A DNA stretch of 64,000 nucleotides from Branchiostoma floridae (GCF_000003815.2 NC_049996.1:1223246-1287245), one strand, 5' to 3'; positions 11,501 to 25,800 are shown, numbered from the stretch's first letter. Notes: a model not told the origin generated them from the letters alone. Made by a program: numbers and translations.

Positions 11501-13840
11501 TAGTCAGGTGCAAAATGGACCAGGTGTGAAATGGAACCAGTTGAGTGTCGCGCAGTGATCCGGTTTTTGTATTTGAAAGGACGCACACCAAAGAAGACTT
11601 TTGATGAAATAAATGAAACTTATGGTGATGATGCCCCATCATATGACCTTGTAAAACGCTGGCATCCTGAATTCAAACGTGGCTGGAAGTCTGTGGAAAC
11701 AGCTCCCAGACCTGGTCGTCCCTCTTGTGCCATTGATGAGGCATCAGTTGGAGGACCAACCTGGGGTGTCCTACAAAATCGGTGTCCAGAGCTGCATCAA
11801 ACGATGGGAGAAATGCATAACTCTGGGTGATTCCTATGAAGAGAAAGACTAATAACTGTGCCAAGTTTCATTAATCTCCTGCTATGGGAAATGGGTCAGC
11901 ACCATTACTAATTGCACGCCCCTCGTATCTGTATATAAATTTTATACAAATGTATATAACCAATATACACCCCAAGCAATCTGTACGCCCACCAATTTCT
12001 ATATTTGATGAATAATTTAAAGTGCTTAGAGACCACAATTATGTTTTGTAGTTGTTTTCCCACAGGAATGTATGAAGCTTAGTTTAATCATACAAACTAG
12101 AGACCTTGATGTGCAATGAAATCTTTGGGTCAAAGAAAGAATGCAAATATAATAATCTTGCTTCATGCTTGTACTGTTAACTTAGTCATCATCATCATCA
12201 TCATGTCTTTTCCACCCTGACTCTGTTATATTAACCCTGTAGGTACAAAGAGGGAAGCTCCATGGAAGCATTGATGTTGGTTTATCAGTGATGTCCATCA
12301 TGAAAGATGCACGGAGGATAGACCTGGACACTGAGGACAGCATTTATCATCTAAAGGTAAAGAAGGATGCACTTTAAGGATTTATACTTGTATAAGATTA
12401 CTGTTTCACTAACTGCAAAAATCATTTAGGTACAGGTCCACAAGACCAAAACATTGATGTACATGTATGGTACACTGTACCTGAATATACTTCAATTCAA
12501 GTTGATAATTTTTTTATTACTTTTTTGTTGTTACTACAAACATGATATTCCTACAATACTAATGAAAATTATTCATTGGAAAAAAGAAATGAAAACATTG
12601 TATGGCCATTGAAATCAGCCCAATTTTGAATCCTCTGGAAATAGTGGGTTCTTCACATAAGATACTTCATTTTCAAATAAAAATTCTGTATACTGTTTAT
12701 TCATGTTACAGTTTACTTTTCAAAATTATAAAATAGTTTCTCAAAGTTAAAGAAAGCTCCACTGGCTTTAGATTCCATTTGTTGATTCTGTTATTTGATN
12801 NNNNNNNNNNNNNNNNNNNNNNNNNNNNNNNNNNNNNNNNNNNNNNNNNNNNNNNNNNNNNNNNNNNNNNNNNNNNNNNNNNNNNNNNNNNNNNNNNNNT
12901 ATGGCGACAGAACGAGATCGCTTCGGGAGGATCGGACTCGAAATACAACAGCGATGTCTTCTCCACCCCACTGTCACCGTGAGACTCCTCCCTTGATAAG
13001 GGTAGGTACAACTTTTCACACTGGCAGAAAGTGAGAGTCAGAGTTATCTTGAACCGGTTTAGATTGAATGTGTGCCTCCTGTCAGAATTTAAGGGTTTGG
13101 TTATTAAGTCTTGTCAACAATAAGACTGATTATGTCGTCTTTCATTCAATAAATCTGTATTCGTTGTTTTCATGTGGGGGCAAGATTTAGTAAAGATGCC
13201 CCACCTGTTTCCTCGCCCAATCAAATTGAGTGGAGCGTTCTTATAAACAGATAAACAAAATTACAAAAACTACTAATATATAGTAATTAGAATGATTCCA
13301 CAGTCATGACAGAGAAGAAAGACACTATGTACAGTATTTACAGGTTCACTGTATCAGGAAAATTCCCCTAGCTCTTTTTGACAAGTACAATTAACAGTGG
13401 ACCACAGCTTAATGTCCTGTCCTAAGGACTGTCAGCCAGACCAGAAGTGTACATGTTTTGTAAGCCACACAGCCGAGCTTCGGACCCAGACCACTGAACT
13501 ACATACATGCATGCTACGCATAGTCCAGAAGAAATCTTAGTCTTCAATTCGTAGACATACGATACTGATAAGATTAAGTTGGTACATACACAGAAGAAGC
13601 GATGAGTACTGCAGTACCTTTATATATTTTTTTCCTTTAGAACCGTCGTCTGAGCATGCCCAGGACCATGTCTCGCAGTAGCAGTGCGCTCGGCCAGGGA
13701 AGGGTGGCGGCCTGGCTCATGGAGTCTGAGGCCATGGAACAGTGCAATAAAGGTGGGCATAGGGGGATATCTGTGTGTATACATGTATGTGTGTGTGTGT
13801 GTGTGTTGTTGTGTGTGTGTGTGTGTGTATGTATATGCGC

Positions 13841-13880
<40 letters not shown>

Positions 13881-16800
13881 GCACAGGAGGTAAGCAAGTG
13901 TATGTGTTTGTTACAGAGCTGTCCTCTGTGCAGACCAAGGTTTACCAGTTGAACAGTATTCTACAGGAGTTCACACTTGTGTATGTGTTTGTTCCAGAGC
14001 TGTCCTCTGTGTAGACCAAGGTTTACCAGTTGAACAGTATTCTACAGGAGTTCACACTTGTGTATGTGTTTGTTACAGAGCTGTCCTCTGTGCAGACTAA
14101 TGTTTACCAGTTGAACAGTATTCTACAGGAGTTCACACTTGTGTATGTGTTTGTTCCAGAGCTGTCCTCTGTGCAGACCAAGGTTTACCAGTTGAACAGT
14201 ATTCTACAGGAGTTCACACTTGTGTATGTGTTTGTTACAGAGCTGTCTTCTGTGCAGACCAAGGTTTACCAGTTGAACAGTATTGTACAGGAGTTCACAC
14301 TTGTGTATGTGTTTGTTACAGAGCTGTCCTCTGTGCAGACCAAGGTTTACCAGTTGAACAGTATTCTACAGGAGTTCACACTTGTGTATGTGTTTGTTAC
14401 AGAGCTGTCCTCTGTGCAGACCAAGGTTTACCAGTTGAACAGTATTCTACAGGAGTTAAAACTTATCTAAAGTATGTGTTTGTTACAGAGCTGTCTTCTG
14501 TGCAGACCAAGGTTTACCAGTTGAACAGTATTCTACAGGAGTTAAAACTTATCTAAAGTATGTGTTTGTTACAGAGCTGTCCTCTGTGCAGACCAAGGTT
14601 TACCAGTTGAACAGTATTCTACAGGAGTTACAGCGCCTCCAGTCTTCCCTGGACGACCAGTACAAGTACTTAGATCTGTCGGTAAGAAAATGAACACAAT
14701 CAGATTTATAATTGATACAGATAACTACTTTATGTATTAAGCACGCATTGTTTCAATAGAAAGCACTTTGGCGAGTGAATTGTGAATGACAATGAATTTA
14801 CCTAACACTACAATGTAAGTCTTGTTAAATCTTTAAAGAGTGACTTACACATTGACTTTCGTGCAGTCAAGTACAGTAACTGTTTTAAAAGCATATGCTG
14901 CAAAATAAGAAATACACTCGACATAAATCTTAAAATTATTGTATTTACATTGTTATGGAATATACTAGGCTAACACTGTCTGTATTACAATCAGGTACAT
15001 GTAGGGTTAATCACATGGATTTCTTTTCAAATAAGAAAGCAATCCTTTACATTAACTTATTTTTACTTTACATGCATTTTTGCTCACTAGATATAATTTT
15101 CCACACCTTGATTGCAATACAGTACTTCATTTTAACATTTAGGAGACTCAAGATTTCAGTAACAGTAAAATTGGGGGTTTGTCAGTTCGGTCAACTTCTA
15201 TGAAAACTTTCTAACGTTTCTAATTATGATATTAAGTTAAACATAAAAATGCATTTCAGTTTTTCTCTTTTTCAATTAGCTCTTATAGTAATGACTTGTT
15301 TGTCATAGGTTCCAGATCTGGCCTCCAAGAAGAAGAGTTGGCGCTTATCTTTCCGCAAGTCGAAGCACAAGAAATCCATGAGCCACGGAGGGAGCAGTAC
15401 AGCAAGTACATCCAGTACAGCTAGTGTCAGCAGTAACAGGAACAGTACTGGGGCTATCACAGGGGCTATGGTAACTCTCATGTTTCATATTATAATACAT
15501 GTATCATGTAGCAGTACAGCACAGTAACAGGAACAGTACTGGGGCTATCACAGGGGCTATGGTAACTCTCATGTTTCATATTATAATACAATATAATACA
15601 ATGACTGAATTCTATCAGAAGATCATTCAGTGTGAAAACATCACAGTACATTGAACTCTTTGCTTTTGTTTGTTTGTTTGTTTGTTAGTTGCCGCCTCCC
15701 TCCACCCTTGCCGTAGAGAAGCAGCCTCACCACATGTCCACCCCCAACATCTCCTCAGGTAGGTTGTGTGTGTTTTTGTGAAGTTATGGAATAGTCAGTG
15801 TTCTTAAGCCAAACCTTGAGCAAATGAGCATGGAATAAGTCAAACCCCTATCATACAAATTTACAAATCATTTTCGAGATTTTTTAGCATTTAGAAATTT
15901 TTTGGAAGAATCTAATTTTTTTTTCTTTCAAAATTTGAAATTCTTTTGAAAAATCTGGAAATTTTGTTGTATTTACTAGAAACATTTGGAGAATGAATTG
16001 ATTCTAGGCTACTCCCAACTTAGTGCTGACCTGGTTGGGAGCAATATCGAGAGAAGGTCTTGAATGTGTGACAGTGGGCTTAGAAACTTTGGTCAAACTT
16101 CAAGTGTAAGTTAGAGAGCAACACTCATGCATGCATCTCTATTTCTTCAAAAACCCCTAATTAGGTACATTCTTGTGTTATGTGTCAGATAGAGTTTCTT
16201 ATCTTAAACAAAAGTCATAAAATTTCTACCTTTTCTTCCATCCGAACGCAGAACTTAATGGAAAACTTGAAAACGGTAAGAACCCTCTGTGTGATTTTAC
16301 AACTAAAGGGAACTTGGAATTTCAAGGTTTATATTTCAGTTTTTGATATATGATAAGAATTTCTTTCACTTTGTTGTAGTGAAAGAAGTAATGCCTGGTC
16401 ATGTAAAGTACAGTCTATTTGATGGTTGCAATTCTAATGGTCTTGATGTTTTCCCTCCTATGATTAACAAGTGCATGTTGAGTCTTGATCAGACTGTGTA
16501 ACACTGCCACCTTTCAGACAGAGGAAGTACTGCAGTTTTGTGCCTAATAACTGCTTGCTTTGAGTTCTGTTCTCCATAGCAATGTACGTGAACATTAACA
16601 ATCCTGCATAATCTCAGATTGAACAAGTTCAGCTACTGTTACACAGTAGTTACCTACACTAAAAATTGCACGGGTGTGCGTGGTTGTCTAGTGTGTAATA
16701 CTAATCCAGTTGACACTTTCCTCTGTAGCAAAGAAAGTTTACGTTGCAGAAACCACGCCCACCTCCCCCACCAGCCAGCAGAGGTCGGAGGAGATGCGAC

Positions 16801-19800
16801 TCAGACAGGAGTTTGTCAATAATGCAAAGGAAGGTATGTAACGGGGGCCGCCCTAAGACGGTCCCCGTCGTAAGACGGTACGGATTTTTTTGCTGATCTT
16901 GTTATCCATAAGTACACCGTGTTTGTTGCCACTGACTATGCTGATTACAAAGGTAAATAAACCAAGTCCATGCACACAGCTTTAATTTGCATTCCGAGTA
17001 TACTTTAACATGTTTACTTCATTTTTTTTTAAGAGCAGAATTCTAACAGTAATGTTGACAGTGCTGAATCACTGCGGTCACCGGCCTCTGCGTATTGGCG
17101 GCTCGTGTCGCTAACTATAAGAACTCATCCAAGCAGTCACACAACTGCCACGATACACATAAATAAATCTCCATAAAACACTATGAATATGGGTCTTCAA
17201 ATGTTTGTTGAGTAGAAAAGCAACCAAAAGGAAGCGACATAAACATTGCCACCATTGTACTCCCAAGGGAGTGTGGCCGTGAATGTGGCAGACTAGAGAA
17301 CGCTCCGAAGATTTATTTGACTGTAACAAATGATTCGTGCTGTCTATGAAAATAAGACTTGACAGAGAGATGTAGATGATATTTTCATATAATCAGACAG
17401 AGTTTTGTTGATGTTGGCGGTGTCGTTTTTTCGTAATGGTTTTTTTAGTCGGGCATTCACAATCAGTGCATTCAGCCCATTGTCCGTAAAACATCAGCTG
17501 GATTGTTCTAGGTACAGCCTTCCTCATGTGAGACAAGAAGTACATACAGCCACGATTTTACTGTCAAAAGAAAGCTAAAATATCATACTATTAATTTTTT
17601 TCTGTGTACTTAGATTTACCACTTACTTCTGAAGAGAGCAAAATATAAAAAAAAGCGTACCGAGTTAGGCACACTATCCAGCGTAGCACAAAATTGGAAG
17701 GTTACATACACGAAATTGTCTCTCAGTGTTTGCCGCTTGTAACACGCAGCGCGAAAGGCTCATGAACCACATGAATGCATTTCTTATTCAAGTATGTTGT
17801 TGAAATCTATGAGTAAAAAATTCAGTCATCATAATTTGACCACTCTCAGGCAACTAGCGATGGAGCGCAATGAGTTTGAGCGCAAGAAAAAGCGTACCGT
17901 GTTGGGGCACCTCCCGTTACATAAACATTTTGTGCTAAAAAAAAATCTAAGCCTGATATCCATACCTACAACTGTATTAAAGCTGCCTTGTCTCTGTGGT
18001 AGAGGGTGAAGAGAAGCAGATAGGGATTGGTACCAGAAACTTCACATCCAGGTCCAGATCTGGTCCTGGTACTGACCTGAATCTGGACCCAGTTATCTGT
18101 GAAAACTTGTGAATGGGTGATCATGATACTCCACACAAATGTCCACTCCGCTACAAAGGATTCCCTTTGGTAGAGTATCGGACATCCACTGGCATCTTAA
18201 AATCCTTCGTAATAACACAAACTGCCTCTGTTTAAGTACAATTTTACTGTAGAAACTGGATTAAAATGACTATCATTCCTGCTCTACTTCACTCTTGTTA
18301 TTTTCTTGTATTATATTCCCAAAACATGTGAATGCCTGATGGTATAGCCAGTGTTCATTTTCTAATTGGTCAAACAACAGCTCTACTGATTTTTTTTCAT
18401 GTCCGGTTTTTCTGGACCGGTCCAACAAGAAAAAATGGTTTTTGTATCAGTACACCCTTTGCAAAAAGTCTTTGCAATCATTACTAAGACTTTAATTTTT
18501 TTTGCAGTGTACAGCCAGCTGAAGGTGCTGACCTTGACCCTGAGGTCGGAGAGAGACAAGCTCCAGGATGCCATGGGGCAGCAGGTACTCAGTCCTGCAC
18601 ACGGTGGACATGCGGACAGGCTGGGGACAGTTCTAGCACAGGTCAGGCCATAGGTTAGAGGTCATGGGTACATGGTAGACATGCAGACAGGCTGGGGACA
18701 TAGGTCATAGGTTAGAGTTCATGTATTAGGGCTGCTCAGACTGACTATGTCAAGCGATGCTTGGTGTATTTTCTTGAATATTGTACTACTTGAATGTATT
18801 GTTCAAAGTTTTATATTAGAAAACAGATTTCAAAATAGATTTGGCATCAGATTTGGAAAATTTAGAGGAAGATTTGCTTTCTTTAATGTGAATACTGTCA
18901 AGCTCTTATTTTCTCTTAGTAGTTACTGTAGTAAATAGATCTAGTAGGTGTTAAAGCCATTTTTTTGTAATTTCAGGTCCAGGCCCAGAATGCAGACATG
19001 CGTGCACGGTTGAACAGAATTGCTCGAGAGGCTGACCTGTCCACAGTACAGACTCCTGGGGGAACTCTGGATCAGGTTAGTGATGGGGACATTTCCCTAA
19101 CTAGAGTTTGAATGTGCAACACATATAGCAACTATGGTGTACTATCCAAGGGAACATTACAAAATCATATTAGATGATGACCCAAGAAACACAGCCAAAC
19201 TCCAGAGCATGTAACGAACGGAGTTGGCGTCACGAAGGGCATCCGGCCGTGAAAACCCCGCTTCAAATCCTTTGAATGGAAATCAGACCTGAACATCGTC
19301 CCACAACGTCCATCCCTCGCAACAACGGACGCTAAATCGGATAGAGAGAGCGAGAAAGAGAGATTAAGTCAGAAAATGAACGTTAAATGATAGTGATGTC
19401 AATCAATGAATAATGAGGGTCAGAAGTCAGTTTAAAGGATTTAAATTTTAAGGGTGAGGGCTTGTTTTCGCTTCAGCTTTACAGAGTTTTATATTGTCAA
19501 TGTTACTGCTTTGTATGCAAATGTGTGTTGACTTGCTCTTAGACACAAGTAGGTTTGTGCAGCATTTGTGATTGTCTGCTGCTGTACAATGTAATTGTGG
19601 ACTTGGTTGTTTTCTTGACCGTAATCAATATTTTTTCCCCCCAGAAGACCCCACTGCTACAGAGGCAGTTCTCCGGTGACGACCACCTGAGTCTCTCCAC
19701 GGCCGATTCTGTCACAGAGTTCTTCGATGCAGAAGAATTCCTCATCTCGAGTTCAAGTTCAGATGGGGTGAGAGGACAATAATTATATTCAAACGTACCC

Positions 19801-22800
19801 CTGGATGTGGAATTTGTTTCACTTCAGCACTGGTTCAACATTGAGCAAATCATCCAGTCTGTAAGTTGATCTACGCACATGTACATGCACAACATACAAG
19901 TTCAGTTAAAGCCTGACTGACAAACCATTTAATGTCTTTGATCTTCATGTAACACTAGTGATGATCTACAATGTAGGTGAAATATTAAGAAAGGTGATGT
20001 GATGTTGACCGGAATGTCTTCTACAATGTAACAATTTACCAACAGGAGTCAGAAGATGAGTCTCTTGTCAGCGGCGAATCAGAAGAGACGATGGCAACGG
20101 ATGACTCTACCACTACGGCCATGGGTAATTCTCACAAATTTGTACCACTACATACATTGTATAACTGGCAAAAATTTGGTATAAGTATAGATTGGAAAGT
20201 CGATTAGAATCATTGTAAAATTTAAAAGCTGAATGGTTTAATAGACCGCGGGAAAAAATTATTATGTTGCTAATGTTACTTTCGGTTAGCAGACTGACCC
20301 TTGCAAAAAGCTGCTGACCCTAGCTTTTTTGGGGGTCCCTGATGTAAATTTAAATTTCTACAACAAAAGTTGCAGAATGATCTTCTAGTTAATGATAGTA
20401 GTTGATTACATAGTACATGTACATGTGTATGAAACTATACAGAAAGAACACTAAGTCTTATATGTTGTCGATACATTTTATTTATTTACAAAACTACATA
20501 CCTATGATCGTAAAATTACTTTATCGTCTTCCTGCATCATAATTTCAGTCTTGGTAGACTACCTCGCCTAAAATCAATATTGTACAGTACAGGCCACAGT
20601 ACAGTATGTACAAAATTGCCATAATTACGAGAGTCTTTTGGTGCGGATATAGAGTAATCCTTATGGCTGTACCGGAATACCAATACCCCTCCCGTAGGGC
20701 GTATAACCCAGTTCTTCCTTGATGGATTTCTATGTGCAATTGCGGTAATAATGAAAGCCCTGTACAGAGAATATGCTTGACTAATTCCTGCAATTTAGTA
20801 GGCAAGGTCCTTCTGTATTGTATGGGAAAACATTTTCTATTTGGTGGTGGTGGAGTGTATACATGTACAGGAGTTAAATCAATAAGATCAAGTAGGGAAT
20901 GTGCAGCATTACAAAGGATAATTTGTTGTATTTAATTTCATACCCCGTGGCAAAAAAATGGTATGGGCCTATCTCAACCATAGCCAATCACCCGGTTAGG
21001 TGTTCAAACTTAGATTGAGGTCAGTTTGGAATAAATGGGGCCTTAAATGCTGCATGTATGGTGGGGCTCATGCGGGGTTTTTGCAAATACCTATTGAGTA
21101 ATGTAATAGTCATATATTGATTTAAGGCCACACCAATTTAATTTCTTGGTTCACGGATTTTTTCATAAAAAATATGGAGCGAAAGGGCGAAATAAAAATA
21201 AAAATTGTAAAATGGTTGGAGTAAAGGTAAGGGCTAATCAAAAATGTAAAGAATAAAAAGTTTTCTGCTTGAAAAAAGTACAAAACCACTATTACTGTAC
21301 AATAACAGCACCTGTTTGTTGATTTTAAGGAGCTTATAATATAAAGGCCAATTTGCTACACCAGGAAGTTGGTGAATGGTTTCATTAATGGTGAAAATTT
21401 GCTGATTGGTAATTTTTATTTTTATTTTTTTTTTCCAAAAAATCGGAGCGAGCGAATCCGTGAACCAAGAAATTAAATTGATGTGGCCTAAGCCAACAAC
21501 ATAAAGGGTCTCACTAGAACCATTGACTGGACACTACGTTTAGACTCTGTGAGTAAGAAATAAAGTACTTGTAATAAAAAAGTTTAAGAAATAATAGAAA
21601 GCTTGATTGACGTACTGATACAAGTAAACAAACTACTGTGACTCTCAGCCACAAACTACCAAATACTTAGAAAGAATACAAAATTAATTCAAAAATATTG
21701 AGCAATAGACATGACTGAAGTACATTTTGTAAATCTGTAGTATCGATATTACAAATTGGTTGGGCAAATCGTAATTTATCCTGAAGACTTACTATAACAA
21801 ATTTATGACCAGCTAGTATGGTAAGTTAATTGGTAACCTTGATTTTCGGTTTTCTTAGAATTTTCAATGTTGTCTATTAGTAACCAGAAGGGGGCAATGA
21901 CCTCTGTATATTTTAAGGCTCCCCCATAAACAGCCTCCGATTTTGGCCCAGTTTCGGCACACCTGGCCCCGGCCTAAGCTCACTCAATCTCACCCAGCTG
22001 ATGGACCTGCAATTTTGCACACTCCCGTATACACGTACCTGTAGTGTTGTCATTTATGAGTCATACTTGTATGAGGTGCATATGGGGATGGATCAGGAAA
22101 CGGAATATCCTCAAGGTATGAACCATTTTATGTCATAAATGCTGACTAGGCTACTTAGTGTATCTAATTAATGCTGCTATTCTCGTACATATTTGTGGGG
22201 GGTTTCAATAGGATCTACATTGTATGAATGCGAAAAAATGCAATGTAATATGTTATGGAATTCTCTTAGCAAGAAAATCTTGTATTTTTTTTATATTACT
22301 CTGCACTCAAAAGTATACCACTGTATAGAATTATAGAGATTAATTGAAAGATTAGTAAAAGCAGTTTTTAGCATGTCTATTTATATATGCAATCAAGAGA
22401 GGTCGATTTTCACATTCTGTGATATAAACATGTACCTGTAAGTAGGTCAATGTATGTACATGCATAGCACTAAAATGTAACACAAATCATACACCATTGT
22501 GATGGTTGAAAGTCTTGGAATTTGGTCTTTTATGGTCTTTTCTGCAAATTCCTGTATGTGTATTCACTTCTTCACATGTCTTCGACAGCATTCTCACATC
22601 CAAGTGTCACAAAACAGTTTCTGTATTTGTGCAATGTGAAGAAAATATTCTGTAGAGGCAGAACTATGACCACTGACAGCAATGATCGAGTACTTTAAAA
22701 TCCAAGCCACCTCCTGAAAAATATATTTCAAGTCTTTGATGCACATTATTTTAATGGCAAGAATACTAAGTCTTGCAATATCCAAATGCAATTTCCAAGC

Positions 22801-25800
22801 CCCAATTTTTCATTTTTACATTAGATAGTTCATGAGTGTATACGATAATGTAAGATAAATTTATCAAGACTTAGCGTTCTAAATTTCTCCCTTACATGTA
22901 ACTGTAAGAACCATTTTTGTTTCATTTAACAAAATAAATCATTTTGTAACTCCCTTTTGCCACTTAAGCACTTTGTAGTAGATTCTGTTCCAGTTGTGCA
23001 AAAAAATAGACGCTTCTTACATAAACGGCTGTACTGTCCAGATAGCATCATTACCAGGAATCAATAGGAACACGATTAGGAAGAGGGGTAGAGTAGATTC
23101 CAGTTTAATCTTGGGGATTGGGTATGGGACATTCATGGTGATTAGACTATAATTTGACAGTCGGTTTTAAGTACTATAAATGTGCATAATTTACTTAAAA
23201 TTTATTTATTCTGATATTTGTTTGATATTTGTTATGCCATTCTAAGGATTAGACTACAATTGAAATGGAAAGTAATGTTAAGTAGAACTAGAAAGGCCGA
23301 CATTTGCTTAGGAGCAAATACAGCATAATGCAATCCATCTTCATCCTTGAAATAATCCCAAAATTCAACAATTTGAAGAAATGTTTGCTCAAAGGGAAAA
23401 TGAAGTACTGTGGGCACTTGTCCTACACACCTTCATGCCAAATTTTAGGTCATTTGGTTTCAATATAAGGGCATAGGAGCCTAAAATATACATTTTTTAG
23501 TTAAAAATGGCTAAAAATCTCAAAATAACTCATGTTATAAGTGCTCTATGAAGAAAGTGTTGATGGGGTCCTGTTGTCATATGTCCAATTTACCTTTGTA
23601 CCAAATTTCAGGTCATTTGGTTTACATACAAAGACATAGAAGCCAAAAATATACATTTTTAGTAAAAAATGGCCAAAAACCCTAAAATAACTCATTTTTG
23701 AAGTGATCTATGAAGAAAGTGTCAATGGGGTCCTGTGAGCGTATGTTCAATGCACCTCTGTACCAAATTTCAGGTCATTTGGTTTCTATACAAAGGCATA
23801 GGAGCAAAAAATATACATTTTTAGTCAAAAATGGCCAAAAAAACCCTAAAATAACTCATTTTTGGAGTAAACAATGAATAAAGCGTTGATGGGGTTCTTC
23901 TGTGGTCATATGTCAAATGCACCTATGTACCAAATTTCAGGTCATTTGGTTTTAATACAAGGGCACAGGAGCCAAAATATACATTTTTAGTCAAAAATGG
24001 CCAAAAACCCTAAAATAACTAATTTTTGAAGTGATCTATAGAGAAAGTGTTGATGGTTTTCTGTGCTCATATGTCCAATGCACCTCTGTACCAAATTTCA
24101 GGTCATTAGCTTGTAATACTTAGGGCACAGGGGCCCAAAATATACATATTTTGTCTAAAAATGACCAAAAACCCTAAATATCATAAATTCTACGGCCTCT
24201 ATCAAAAAAGTGAAAAAAACACCAGGGGGTATTTGCTATATCTACCATCCTGCCAAATTTCAGCTCATTTGGCCCAAAAATGAAAAAGTTGAATCAAATT
24301 GAAGATTTGACAGGAGAAGAAACAAAGGAAAAACAGTATATTGCAATCCCATACTATGTATGGATTGCAATATAACAAACAAATGTACAGAATTGAGCTG
24401 TCTTCATTCTTGTAATTATTTATATCTTTACCATTATTTAGGGCCAGACATTTTTCTTACCTCAATTATAACAGATACAGGTTTTCTGTTCTATAAGAAT
24501 TTTGTAATTTTAGTAAGAATATCTAGTACTATTGATAATAATACCTCTGTAATATTGAACCCCACCATTGCTATGTTAAATGAATGTAATGATAATGATG
24601 ATAATGATAACAATAATGATTTATTGGCAAATTATAACTTGTCCATCAGCTTGCAGCCAGATATACAAAATATCTGAGTTAATATCTCTTATGATATAAA
24701 AACGTATTCTAATCACAAGATCATCCCAATTTGTGATTACTTTTTCGAAGCTATTAACAAACTAATGTCATCAGCAGTAGAGATTGACCTGCTGTAATTT
24801 TCCCCACAGGAAGACCTGAGGCTGTTGTAGGGGCAGAGACTGCAGGTTTTTAGTCTCCTGTGTTAGATCCTCAGGGCAATACGGTCAATAATATGTGCTT
24901 AATAGGTTGGTGCATGATGGTATAGGTATAGGCTGGTTCTAACTATTGCAGGGTTTCACACATTGGCAGTTGAGTTGAGTCACAAATATACCACTATAAA
25001 TAACCAAAGAAAAAACAATTCTCTTAGTATTTTTTTTTAGACTTCTATCTTAATAATTTTCTCTGATTTTTTGTTTCAATTTTAAAAACGTGAAAAATTT
25101 AATTACACTGTTTGCTTTGCAAGCTTTAATTTCCTGATTTCTTGTCATGCATGCTTAAGTTGCAACGTTGCATCATAAAACATGTAGTTGAAATATCATT
25201 TGAAAATTTGTAGTTTTCGCATGAATCCCTGCTCCTAAATTTGTAAATTTACTGTTTGGAATATAAAAGATTTGACAGTTTGGGACAGGCAAGTCAGAAA
25301 TGGGGGCTACAACTTCACAAATTGAAGATGTACTTTTCTCAACAAAACTCAACAAACATTTTTGCAATCCCCTAAATGACTTTGGCTTGTCTCTATCATA
25401 CTCACTTTCTGACAGTGGTAAATTTTACTACTGTAATACTAATAGTCTTGTTTAAATAGCAATTATAATTTCAATGATAACAATTAAATTTTTGCTACTT
25501 ACTGTATATAGCTAACTGTTTGAACATGGCTTTATTCTAGGTTATGTTGACAACTTATTGACTCCAACCATTCAGAATTGGCCTGTAACCAAGTATCATA
25601 TACATGTGCTATTAATATTTTTTTGACGTGCATAAACTATATATTATCAACCACAATATTAACACGGTGCGTCTTGTTTATTTGTTTGTTTGTTTTCCCC
25701 AGAAGATCCTGGTATGAGTCAGACAGGACATCGTGCCCAGCTGCCCTGCCCTAAACCTGAGACTGGAGACCTCAGCATCTGGAGTATCATGAGGAAGAAC

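Larger units (their letters stand above)
20125..24809 (+). other. 4.7-kb intron of the ORP gene
   Basis: Holds a MITE (21124-21490) and a 160-bp satellite (23400-24330), listed separately. The rest is AT-rich with no recognised exon. Confidence 0.65.

Noticed and set aside
13637-13897. His/Thr-rich ORF on the minus strand and Cys/Val ORFs on the plus strand
   Set aside because: Products of the TG microsatellite in all frames.
14030-14470. 146-codon ORF with repeated [14 protein letters not shown] blocks, looking like a repeat protein
   Set aside because: It is the 81-bp splice-site minisatellite read through exon and intron parts. The block VYVFV is intron sequence ending in the acceptor, and a stop lies in copy 2.
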